Shown piece by piece: positions 1 to 6,091 of a stretch of DNA of 7,523 nt. The notes under the pieces are model-generated. The model worked only from the letters and a program-made list of their open reading frames with translations. It had not been told where the DNA came from and made no database searches. Made by a program: the position numbers and the translations under genes. The first letter of the stretch is position 1; every line of letters begins with the position of its first letter. The stretch is from Carnobacterium_A sp036639135. Lineage in GTDB: Bacteria > Bacillota > Bacilli > Lactobacillales > Carnobacteriaceae. The DNA lies in contig JAVWJE010000089.1 of the NCBI GenBank assembly GCA_036639135.1, positions 1 to 7,523 of the forward strand, given 5' to 3'.

Positions 1-31
1 AATCTTGTTAATCTGTATAAAGAATAGTCTC

Positions 32-47
32 AGGAGGTTATATATTG
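32..47 (+). promoter_or_regulatory. Ribosome binding site fixing a TTG start for the YitT-family gene
   Basis: A full AGGAGG lies at 32-37 and is followed by 7 bases and then TTG at 45-47. No ATG or GTG lies in frame near this spacing, so the strong site makes TTG the start. A TATAAA at 16-21 could be the -10 element, which would give a leader of only about 15-20 bases. Its -35 would fall outside the window, so the promoter is not called. Confidence 0.8.
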
Positions 48-941
48 AAACAATTAAAAACACCCATTTTTTGGAAAGAGCAAGCTAAAAAAGTCTTCTT
101 CGTCTTTTTTGCATCTATAACGAACTCGATTGCATTGAATAGTTTTCTTATTCCTTCTCATATCTATGCTCCAGGAGTAAATGGGATATCACAGTTATTG
201 TCACATATTGTTAAAAGTGGTTTACACATTACAATTGATACAGGAATCTTTATCTTATTAATTAATATACCAATTGCTTTGTTAGGTTGGTTTAAAATTG
301 GCAAAGATTTTACGCTGTATAGCTTTATGACATCCGTTATGATTTCGTTTTTCACTATTATTTTACCAATTTCTCCACTAACAACAGATCCTATTATGAA
401 TTCTCTTTTTGGTGGAGTGATAGGTGGTGCAGGGATAGGATTTGCGCTTAAGTATGGTTTCTCTACAGGAGGAATGGATATTATCTCTATGGTTTTAGCT
501 AAAACAACTGGTCGGTCAGTAGGGAGTTTGCTTTTAATTATAAATGGACTGATTGTTGTTGCGGCTGGATTTATAAACGGTTGGCAATATGCTATGTACA
601 CTCTATTATCTATCTATGTGATGACGAGAGTAGTAGACATGATTCATACAAGTCATCAAAAAGTGACAGCAATGATTGTTACAAATGATCCAGATGCTTT
701 AATAAAAGCTATTCATGCAAAATTGATTCGTGGTATAACGGTTATTCCAGCTAAAGGTGGTTATACAGGAAAGGATCGATCAGTTTTAATGATTGTAATC
801 AGCAATTATGAGATGTATGATTTAGAACAAGCAATGAAAGAAGCAGACACAGCAGCATTTGTTAACTTTATGGGTACGAATAAAGTACTAGGAGAATTTT
901 TAAATTCTGATCAACAAAAAGCTAGAAGAAATGATCAATAG
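45..941 (+). CDS. yitT: YitT family membrane protein (DUF161 plus C-terminal DUF2179)
   Basis: This is a 298-residue integral membrane protein of unknown biochemical role. The N-terminal two thirds is hydrophobic, with likely membrane segments near residues 15-36, 64-86, 89-109, 119-138 and 158-195. These are separated by Gly-rich turns, including GGVIGGAGIGFALKYG and STGGMD, typical of the YitT/DUF161 fold. From about residue 205 the protein becomes a soluble DUF2179-like domain (VTAMIVTND..., then GGYTGK at 238-243), probably a cytoplasmic ligand-sensing module. Length and domain order are normal and the gene looks intact. The start is TTG with a perfect ribosome binding site. Many Bacilli carry several paralogues (YitT, YpjC, YvjA, YxkD and others). 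The symbol is chosen from the yitU/yitV/yitW neighbours, so the family is secure but the exact orthologue is not. It is terminated just downstream and convergent with the HAD gene. Confidence 0.85.
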   Translation: MKQLKTPIFWKEQAKKVFFVFFASITNSIALNSFLIPSHIYAPGVNGISQLLSHIVKSGLHITIDTGIFILLINIPIALLGWFKIGKDFTLYSFMTSVMISFFTIILPISPLTTDPIMNSLFGGVIGGAGIGFALKYGFSTGGMDIISMVLAKTTGRSVGSLLLIINGLIVVAAGFINGWQYAMYTLLSIYVMTRVVDMIHTSHQKVTAMIVTNDPDALIKAIHAKLIRGITVIPAKGGYTGKDRSVLMIVISNYEMYDLEQAMKEADTAAFVNFMGTNKVLGEFLNSDQQKARRNDQ

Positions 942-954
942 TCAATAAAGAAAA

Positions 955-997
955 ACAAAAAAAGCTAGCTCATACATTTATATGGGCTAGCTTTTTT
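955..997. terminator. Bidirectional intrinsic terminator between convergent yitT and yitU
   Basis: An 11-bp stem (964-974 with 981-991, one G-T pair, core GCTAGC) closes a 6-base loop. It is flanked by an A-run at 957-963 and T6 at 992-997. Read on the plus strand it ends yitT. Read on the minus strand the A-run becomes a T-tract that ends the HAD gene, whose stop codon is at 1023. One hairpin therefore serves both converging genes. Confidence 0.9.
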
Positions 998-1022
998 ATA
1001 TTGTTAAATTCGATTTTTTAAG

Positions 1023-1832
1023 TTACAGATTGAGGTAATTTTCTAAATAAAGAGCTAGTCCGTCATTATCATTTGTCTCTAGTGTAATATCATTAGCGAT
1101 ATCCTTAAGCGCTTGTATACCATTTTTCATCACTACGCCGTTTCCAGCATATTGAATCATTTCATAGTCGTTGTCTTCATCTCCAAAGGCAATAATATTT
1201 TGTTGTTTGATACCATAAGCGCTAGCCACTCGTTCAACACCAAGGGCTTTTTGAACACCAGCTGAAACTACTTCTAAACAAGGAGAGTTGCCACCCCAAG
1301 TTCTGACTTCAACTAAACTGCCATAACGTTGACTAATTTTATTGATAATTTGTTCTTGATTTTCTTGAGCTGTAAATACGCAAACAGATGTAGGGCTTTG
1401 TTTTAACGTTGCAGCAGATAGCTTAAGAACATCTTTTTGTCCATCTGGGAAAAAATCTGGATAAGGTAAAAATGATTCATCGGTATAAACAGAATCAAGC
1501 AATTCTGCTGCAATAAGTTGAATATCAAAATCTTTTTTCAAATCTAACATATCTAAAGCTATATCTCGACTAACGGTTTTATGGTACTGGTTTGACCAGT
1601 TTTTTTCATTAGGCAAATGACATAAAGCACCATTAAAATTAATCATAGGTGTAATCATTTTTAATTGGTCATAATAATGCTTGCTATTGCGATAAGGTCT
1701 ACCGGTAGCAATCGAAATAATGTGGCCAGCTTGTTTAGCCTTTTTAAAAACTTGTTTTGTTTTATCTGAAATTAGAGATTGTTGATTTAATGTCGTTCCG
1801 TCTAAGTCGATGGCAATGAGTTTTTTATCCAT
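1023..1832 (-). CDS. yitU: Cof-type HAD-superfamily phosphatase (YitU-like)
   Basis: This is a 269-residue cytosolic HAD hydrolase of the Cof/YidA (type IIB cap) subfamily. Motif I is DLDGT at 9-13, with D9 the likely nucleophile and D11 the acid/base. Motif II is IATGR with T43, followed by NGA at 67-69. Motif III is the lysine K195, and motif IV is GDEDND at 217-222, which binds Mg2+. The cap lies between about residues 85 and 185. All catalytic residues are present and the length is normal. In Bacillus subtilis, YitU is one of several HAD enzymes reported to dephosphorylate the riboflavin-pathway pyrimidine intermediate. That substrate is inferred here from neighbours and family, and Cof-type enzymes are generally promiscuous on sugar phosphates and FMN-like compounds. 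ATG is preceded by AAGGAG (1839-1844, minus strand) at 6 bases. It is divergent from yitV and convergent with yitT. Confidence 0.85.
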   Translation of the reverse strand: MDKKLIAIDLDGTTLNQQSLISDKTKQVFKKAKQAGHIISIATGRPYRNSKHYYDQLKMITPMINFNGALCHLPNEKNWSNQYHKTVSRDIALDMLDLKKDFDIQLIAAELLDSVYTDESFLPYPDFFPDGQKDVLKLSAATLKQSPTSVCVFTAQENQEQIINKISQRYGSLVEVRTWGGNSPCLEVVSAGVQKALGVERVASAYGIKQQNIIAFGDEDNDYEMIQYAGNGVVMKNGIQALKDIANDITLETNDNDGLALYLENYLNL

Positions 1833-1870
1833 ATTTCTCTCCTTCTATTACAAGGCATTTGTTTTTTATG

Positions 1871-1901
1871 TTAAACTAAAGCAAACATATGTGTGTATAC
1901 T
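1871..1901 (+). promoter_or_regulatory. Weak candidate promoter for yitV in the divergent yitU-yitV gap
   Basis: The 103-106-base gap between the divergent genes must hold two promoters. The best plus-strand -10 is TATACT at 1896-1901, about 35 bases before the start codon. The only upstream -35 candidate is TTAAAC at 1871-1876, a poor match with a long 19-base spacer. Small palindromes (ACATATGT at 1885-1892, GTATAC at 1895-1900) overlap it. I could not identify a convincing minus-strand promoter for yitU. Confidence 0.3.
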
Positions 1902-1928
1902 GTACCATAAATGAACAACTAACGAAAA

Positions 1929-1941
1929 GAGGGAAATGATG
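1929..1941 (+). promoter_or_regulatory. Ribosome binding site choosing between two adjacent ATGs of yitV
   Basis: GAGGG at 1929-1933 lies only 2 bases before the first ATG (1936) but 5 bases before the second (1939). The second spacing is far more usual for Bacilli, so translation most likely begins at 1939. The two choices differ by a single methionine. Confidence 0.6.
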
Positions 1942-2697
1942 ATTTCAATAAAATCTTTAACAGTAGAAGGAGTACCATTATTAGAAATAAATCCTGAAGG
2001 AAAAGAAAATGAGTTGTTGCCAACGGTTATATTCTTTCATGGTTGGGAAAGCAATAAAGAGAGTTGTTTGGTTCATGGGTATGAATTAGCTAAACACGGA
2101 TTTCGTGCCTTATTGCCAGATGCTTATCTTCATGGAGAACGAAAGGAAAAAGACTTATCAAAAGAAGGATTAGAGTTTTGGAATGTAATTACAAGTAGTT
2201 TAAGAGAACTATCTATAATAAAAGACCACTATGTAAATGCAGGAATTAGCGATGCTAGTCGTTTTGGGGTAACGGGTCTTTCTATGGGAGGGTTCACAAC
2301 TTGTGCTGCTTTAACACAATATCCTTGGATCAAAACAGCGGTCGTATTGATGGGGAGTCCAGATCCAGTCAACTTTACGAAGTGGTTGTTATCATCTAAG
2401 TGGACAGAAGGAATGGAACTTCCTTTTAATGAAGAGTTTTATACCAAATCATTAGCAAAATTATCGTCGATCTCTTTATCCACGCATCCAGAACGCATCG
2501 CTAATCGTTTTCTTCATTTTTGGCATGGAACGATTGATGAACTAGTGCCTTATCAACCTACTTTTGATTTTTATCAAAAAGAAAAACAGCAAACATACGG
2601 TTCGAACCTAAGCTTTTCCACTAGTGAGGATGTTGGGCATAAAGTTCCATACGTTAAATCTGTAGAAATGGCTGAATTCTTTTCGGCTCATTTGTAA
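1939..2697 (+). CDS. yitV: Serine alpha/beta hydrolase, prolyl-oligopeptidase-like esterase (YitV-like)
   Basis: This is a cytosolic alpha/beta hydrolase of 252 residues (253 if the ATG at 1936 is used; numbering here is from 1936). HGWESNK at 35-41 supplies the oxyanion hole. GLSMGG at 114-119 is the nucleophile elbow with Ser116. HGTIDELVP has the likely acid Asp201, and DVGHKVP contains the likely His235. The triad is complete and in canonical order. There is no signal peptide. The family (YitV, YtmA, DLH/S9-related) has esterase-like members whose natural substrates are unknown, so no substrate is assigned. A cap-like insert lies around residues 143-190 (many Trp, Phe, Leu and Lys residues). 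It follows a divergent promoter region and lies 82 bases upstream of yitW with no clear terminator between, so partial co-transcription is possible. The yitU-yitV-yitW order matches the order I recall from Bacillus. Confidence 0.82.
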   Translation: MISIKSLTVEGVPLLEINPEGKENELLPTVIFFHGWESNKESCLVHGYELAKHGFRALLPDAYLHGERKEKDLSKEGLEFWNVITSSLRELSIIKDHYVNAGISDASRFGVTGLSMGGFTTCAALTQYPWIKTAVVLMGSPDPVNFTKWLLSSKWTEGMELPFNEEFYTKSLAKLSSISLSTHPERIANRFLHFWHGTIDELVPYQPTFDFYQKEKQQTYGSNLSFSTSEDVGHKVPYVKSVEMAEFFSAHL

Positions 2698-2723
2698 GTT
2701 AGGTTGAGTATAAAATGAACCGA

Positions 2724-2752
2724 TTTACTTTTTTGTTTTAACCAAGTAAACT
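2724..2752 (+). promoter_or_regulatory. Candidate promoter for yitW within a short inverted repeat
   Basis: TTTACT (2724-2729) and TAAACT (2747-2752) are each 4/6 matches to the -35 and -10 consensus, with an exact 17-base spacer. Transcription would start near 2759, just ahead of the GGAGGTG ribosome binding site at 2766-2772. The same bases form an inverted repeat, TTTACTT (2724-2730) with AAGTAAA (2744-2750). No T-run follows it, so it is not a standard terminator. The call is weak. Confidence 0.3.
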
Positions 2753-2779
2753 GATGGTAACAATTGGAGGTGCTCGTGA

Positions 2780-3121
2780 ATGGAAAAGGATAGTAAATTC
2801 TGGAAAAAAGATGAAGCAGAAGAAATAAAAGAACGTATTATTGCTGCTTTGGAACAAGTAATAGACCCAGAACTTGGCATTGATATTGTCAATTTAGGTT
2901 TGGTCTATCATGTTCATTTATATGAAACAGGTTTTTGTCAGATCGATTTAACTTTGACAACAATGGGATGTCCTCTTGTTGATGTGATTACAGATGATAT
3001 TATAAACGCTTTAAAATCCGTGCCAGAAGTTACTTCTTCAGAAGTGAAACTAGTTTGGTATCCTGCATGGTCGACGGATAAGATGAGTCGTTATGCCCGA
3101 ATTGCTTTAGGAATACGATAA
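2780..3121 (+). CDS. yitW: DUF59/MIP18-family iron-sulfur cluster assembly factor (YitW/SufT-like)
   Basis: This is a 113-residue cytosolic protein covering one whole MIP18/DUF59 domain. The signature DPELGIDIVNLGLVY lies at 29-43. The invariant reactive cysteine is Cys64 in TTMGCPL, and the C-terminal block VWYPAWSTDKMS lies near 91-102. Related proteins (SufT in Staphylococcus aureus, PaaD, eukaryotic Fam96/Cia2) help mature Fe-S proteins, particularly when demand is high. That role is inferred from the family. Unlike some SufT proteins there is no extra N-terminal extension, only a short charged Lys/Glu-rich lead. The ATG is preceded by GGAGGTG at 7 bases. A GTG at 2776 is out of frame. 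An intrinsic terminator begins directly after the stop codon, so the transcript does not run into clpB by design. Confidence 0.88.
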   Translation: MEKDSKFWKKDEAEEIKERIIAALEQVIDPELGIDIVNLGLVYHVHLYETGFCQIDLTLTTMGCPLVDVITDDIINALKSVPEVTSSEVKLVWYPAWSTDKMSRYARIALGIR

Positions 3122-3151
3122 AAAGTTCTGACAAATGTCAGACTTTTTTTT
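3121..3151 (+). terminator. Intrinsic terminator of yitW
   Basis: CTGAC/GTCAG arms (3128-3132 with 3137-3141) close a 4-base loop. The stem is extended by T3127-A3142 and, past one bulged base, by G3125-C3143 and A-T pairs, and is followed by T8 at 3144-3151. The A-run at 3120-3124 gives some minus-strand terminator character as well. It begins immediately after the yitW stop codon. Confidence 0.88.
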
Positions 3152-3195
3152 ATTTAAAAATTATTATATAACAATAATTTTTAAATAAAAAAAAG
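3143..3195. repeat. Perfect 23-bp AT inverted repeat upstream of clpB
   Basis: Bases 3143-3165 pair without mismatch with 3173-3195 around a 7-base centre (3166-3172). Only the outermost pair is C-G; all others are A-T. The left arm starts inside the T-tract of the yitW terminator. The right arm ends 10 bases before the clpB -35 element, placing its A-run where an UP element would sit. It could act as an UP element, a bent or cruciform-prone site, or a backstop hairpin in readthrough RNA. Which of these applies is inference. Confidence 0.85.
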
Positions 3196-3204
3196 AATGA
3201 AATC

Positions 3205-3234
3205 TTTGACCAAAACTAACCAAAAGATTACAAT
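3205..3234 (+). promoter_or_regulatory. clpB promoter with overlapping CtsR-like operator
   Basis: A -35 TTGACC (3206-3211) and a -10 TACAAT (3229-3234) are each 5/6 matches to the housekeeping sigma consensus and are separated by exactly 17 bases, predicting a start near 3241. The -35 lies within TTTGACC (3205-3211), which is a perfect CtsR half-site on this strand. After 3 bases comes ACTAACC (3215-3221), in the register expected for the second half-site but matching only 4/7. CtsR represses clp genes in Firmicutes, so control of this gene is plausible. The degenerate second half makes the operator assignment moderate. Confidence 0.65.
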
Positions 3235-3280
3235 TAAAACATAAGTGAATGAATAGTATTGAGTTAAGGAGGAATTAAAA

Positions 3281-5893
3281 ATGGATAGTGAAAAAATGAC
3301 AACTACCATGCAAGAAGCTTTAGCAGAGGCGCAAAGTGTAGCGATGAATAGACATCATCAAGATATAGATATTGTTCATCTTTGGAAAATTTTTATGACA
3401 CCTGATAATTTTGCTCGTGGCTTTTATCAAAGCATAGGAGTTGATGTGGATAAATTTGAAAAAGTTATTGATCAAGAATTAGATCGATTGCCAGTAGTAG
3501 AAGGCAGTTCGGTTAATTATGGTCAAAATATTAGTCAAAATCTTTATAGTTTATTGTCTGAAGCGGATAAATTACGTGAAAGCTTTCAAGATGATTATTT
3601 AGCAACAGAGATTGTGATTTTAGCCTTAATGAAATTAAAAAATTACGTGTTAACAAAGTATTTGTTAGTAAATGGTTTAACCGAAAAAGAATTAAAAGCA
3701 AGTATAGAACAATTGCGAGGGGGCGATCGTGTGACTTCACAAAATCAAGAAGAAAGTTATCAAGCTTTAGAAAAGTATGGAATCGATCTCGTTAAAATGG
3801 TGAAAAGTGGAGAACAAGATCCTGTAATCGGACGAGATGAAGAGATTAGAGACGTTATCCGTATTCTTTCAAGAAAGACAAAAAACAATCCTATCCTAAT
3901 AGGTGAACCAGGAGTTGGTAAAACAGCCATTATCGAAGGCTTGGCACAAAGAATTGTGCGTAAAGATGTTCCAGAAAATTTAAAAGATAAAACCATTTTT
4001 TCTTTGGATATGGGTGCATTAATTGCTGGTGCAAAATACCGTGGAGAATTTGAAGAACGTTTGAAAGCTGTTTTAAAAGAAGTTAAAAAAAGTGAAGGAA
4101 AAATTATTCTTTTTATAGATGAAATTCATAATATAGTTGGTGCTGGTAAGACTGAAGGAAGTATGGACGCTGGAAACTTGTTGAAACCGATGTTAGCTCG
4201 TGGTGAATTGCACTGTATTGGTGCAACAACACTAGATGAATATCAACTCTATATGGAAAAAGATAAAGCCTTAGAAAGACGTTTTCAAAGAGTACAAGTT
4301 GATGAGCCAAGTATTGAAGACACTATTAGTATCTTACGTGGGTTGAAAGAACGATTCGAAATTCACCACAGTGTCAATATTCAAGATAATGCTTTAGTTG
4401 CAGCTGCAAATCTTTCAAGTCGCTACATTACTGACCGTTTTCTACCGGATAAAGCCATTGATTTAGTTGATGAGGCTTGTGCAACAATTAGAGTTGAAAT
4501 GAACTCAATGCCAACAGAATTAGACCAAGTAACCCGTCGGTTGATGCAGTTAGAAATCGAAGAAGCGGCGTTGAAAAAAGAAAAAGATGAAGCAAGTAAA
4601 CGTAGATTAGAAATCTTACGTGAAGAGTTAGCAGATTTGCGTGAAGAAGCCAATTCTCTGAAAATGAAGTGGGAAACAGAAAAAGAAGAAGTTTCAAAAT
4701 TGCGTGACAAACGATCAGAAATAGAAAAAGCTCGACGTGAACTAGAAGATGCTGAAAGCAATTATGACCTAGAGCGAGCAGCTGTTTTACGTCATGGTCA
4801 AATTCCAGCATTAGAAAAAGAGTTAAAAGAATTAGAAGTAGAAAATTTAAAAGATCAAGAAAACAAACAAAGATTGGTTCAAGAATCTGTGACAGAAAAT
4901 GAAATTGCGACAGTTGTAGGCCGAATAACAGGTATCCCTGTGACTAAATTGGTTAAAGGAGAAAGAGAAAAGTTGCTTCATTTAGCAGATACATTGCATG
5001 AGCGTGTAATTGGACAAGACGAAGCAGTTGAAAGTGTAACCGACGCTGTTATTCGCGCGCGCGCAGGTTTACAAGATCCGAATAGACCACTTGGTTCTTT
5101 CTTGTTCTTAGGCCCAACAGGCGTGGGCAAAACAGAATTAGCCAAAGCCCTTGCTGAGAATTTATTTGATTCTCAAGAACGAATGGTTCGTATCGATATG
5201 AGTGAGTATATGGAAAAACATTCTATTTCTCGTTTAGTAGGAGCTCCTCCAGGCTACATTGGGTATGAGGAAGGTGGACAATTAACTGAAGCTGTTAGAC
5301 GTCATCCTTATAGCATTATCTTACTTGACGAAATTGAAAAAGCACATCCAGATGTTTTTAACGTTTTACTGCAAGTGCTTGATGATGGTCGTTTAACAGA
5401 CGGAAAAGGACGATTAGTGGACTTTAAAAATACTGTCTTGATTATGACGAGTAATATAGGTTCTACTATTCTTTTAGAAGGAACGGATGAAAATGGTCAA
5501 ATCGAAGAATCTGCCAAAGAAGAAGTATTTACTATGCTAAGCGCACATTTCAAACCTGAATTTTTAAATCGGATTGATGATACTATTCTTTTTGCTCCAT
5601 TAAGCATTGAAGTAGTGAAACAAATTGTGTTGAAATTGACGAATGATTTAGCAAAACGTTTAGCTGAACAAGAAATTGAATTATCCATTTCAAAAGAAGC
5701 TCAAACATGGATTGCTGAAAATGCTTATGATCCAACATATGGTGCAAGACCATTGAAACGTTATTTAACAAGAAGCGTGGAAACACCTCTTGCTAAAGAG
5801 ATTATTTCTGGGAAGATAATGCCTAAGTCTGAAGTAACGATTACGTTAAAAGATGATAAACTCGTGTTCGAAACTTCAGAATTGATCGAATAA
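3281..5893 (+). CDS. clpB: ATP-dependent disaggregase chaperone ClpB
   Basis: This is an 870-residue cytosolic AAA+ hexameric disaggregase that works with DnaK/DnaJ/GrpE to pull proteins out of aggregates. The N domain covers about 1-145. NBD1 has Walker A GEPGVGKT (208-215), pore-loop Tyr253 in GAKYRGEF, Walker B Asp280-Glu281 and the arginine pair R333-R334. The long coiled-coil middle domain spans about 407-535 and is rich in Glu, Lys, Arg and Leu; its length separates ClpB from ClpC and ClpE. NBD2 has Walker A GPTGVGKT (611-618), pore-loop Tyr659 in GAPPGYIGYEEGG, Walker B Asp683-Glu684 and sensor-2 Arg823 in GARPLKR. The segment after TSNIGS shows no ClpP-docking IGF/IGL tripeptide. All motors look functional and the length is typical. 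The N domain is more divergent than the rest. ATG follows AAGGAGG (3266-3272) at 8 bases. It has its own promoter and terminator and is monocistronic. Confidence 0.97.
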   Translation: MDSEKMTTTMQEALAEAQSVAMNRHHQDIDIVHLWKIFMTPDNFARGFYQSIGVDVDKFEKVIDQELDRLPVVEGSSVNYGQNISQNLYSLLSEADKLRESFQDDYLATEIVILALMKLKNYVLTKYLLVNGLTEKELKASIEQLRGGDRVTSQNQEESYQALEKYGIDLVKMVKSGEQDPVIGRDEEIRDVIRILSRKTKNNPILIGEPGVGKTAIIEGLAQRIVRKDVPENLKDKTIFSLDMGALIAGAKYRGEFEERLKAVLKEVKKSEGKIILFIDEIHNIVGAGKTEGSMDAGNLLKPMLARGELHCIGATTLDEYQLYMEKDKALERRFQRVQVDEPSIEDTISILRGLKERFEIHHSVNIQDNALVAAANLSSRYITDRFLPDKAIDLVDEACATIRVEMNSMPTELDQVTRRLMQLEIEEAALKKEKDEASKRRLEILREELADLREEANSLKMKWETEKEEVSKLRDKRSEIEKARRELEDAESNYDLERAAVLRHGQIPALEKELKELEVENLKDQENKQRLVQESVTENEIATVVGRITGIPVTKLVKGEREKLLHLADTLHERVIGQDEAVESVTDAVIRARAGLQDPNRPLGSFLFLGPTGVGKTELAKALAENLFDSQERMVRIDMSEYMEKHSISRLVGAPPGYIGYEEGGQLTEAVRRHPYSIILLDEIEKAHPDVFNVLLQVLDDGRLTDGKGRLVDFKNTVLIMTSNIGSTILLEGTDENGQIEESAKEEVFTMLSAHFKPEFLNRIDDTILFAPLSIEVVKQIVLKLTNDLAKRLAEQEIELSISKEAQTWIAENAYDPTYGARPLKRYLTRSVETPLAKEIISGKIMPKSEVTITLKDDKLVFETSELIE
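3717..3733 (+). promoter_or_regulatory. Possible internal translation start within clpB
   Basis: GAGGGGG at 3717-3723 lies 7 bases before an in-frame GTG at 3731 (Val151), at the junction between the N domain and NBD1 (RGGDRVTSQN). Escherichia coli clpB is known to use an internal GTG near codon 149 to make a shorter ClpB lacking the N domain. Here the same position has a good ribosome binding site, so a second product of about 720 residues is plausible. Part of the G-rich run is explained by the conserved Arg-Gly-Gly codons, so its use is inferred. Confidence 0.45.
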
Positions 5894-5924
5894 GAAATAA
5901 CTATTAAAGGTTAAAAAGCTTTGT

Positions 5925-5971
5925 CACCTTCACTCATTAGATTTTAAGTCTAATGAGTGAAGGTGTTTTTT
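5925..5971 (+). terminator. Strong intrinsic terminator of clpB
   Basis: A perfect 17-bp stem (5925-5941 with 5949-5965, starting CACCTTCACTC) closes a 7-base loop and is followed by T6 at 5966-5971. There is no matching A-run before it, so it works only on the plus strand. Confidence 0.95.
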
Positions 5972-6020
5972 ATGTCTTAACCAGTGAAAGATATTCTGAA
6001 AAAGGTTTGAAATAAAGACG

Positions 6021-6064
6021 AAAAAAAACGCATAGGTACATGTTTAAATGCGCCTATCCGTTTT
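6021..6064 (-). terminator. yjzD: Intrinsic terminator of the minus-strand yjzD gene
   Basis: Arms 6025-6036 and 6053-6064 pair with a single C-C mismatch (6031/6058). The inner part may extend through CAT/ATG (6039-6041 with 6048-6050). On the minus strand the stem runs into the complement of A8 (6021-6028), a T-tract. It therefore ends the leftward yjzD transcript, about 30 bases past its stop codon. It lies back to back with the clpB terminator. Confidence 0.8.
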
Positions 6065-6091
6065 AGATTTTAAGTTCATTGCCTGTCTAGT

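Noticed and set aside
164..601. Minus-strand open frame of 145 codons inside yitT
   Set aside because: It lies wholly inside a clear membrane protein gene, has no ribosome binding site and shows no recognisable family motif; it is a shadow frame.
2724..2750. TTTACTT/AAGTAAA inverted repeat as a terminator of yitV
   Set aside because: The stem is 7 bp and AT-rich with a 13-base loop and no T-tract after it. It fits a weak promoter better.
3121..3195. Attenuator or riboswitch-like alternative pairing between the yitW terminator and the palindrome
   Set aside because: The T-tract that would be sequestered is transcribed before its A-rich partner, so a classical antiterminator order is impossible. 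No conserved riboswitch core is visible.
4423..4811. Two minus-strand open frames opposite the ClpB middle domain
   Set aside because: They are antisense shadows of the Glu/Lys-rich coiled coil, giving Ser/Phe/Leu-rich sequence with no family features or ribosome binding sites.
5925..5965. CACTCATTAGA...TCTAATGAGTG resembling a CIRCE element
   Set aside because: CIRCE is TTAGCACTC, 9 bases, GAGTGCTAA. Here the order of bases within the arms is different, the loop is 7 bases, and it lies after clpB followed by a T-run, so it is a terminator.
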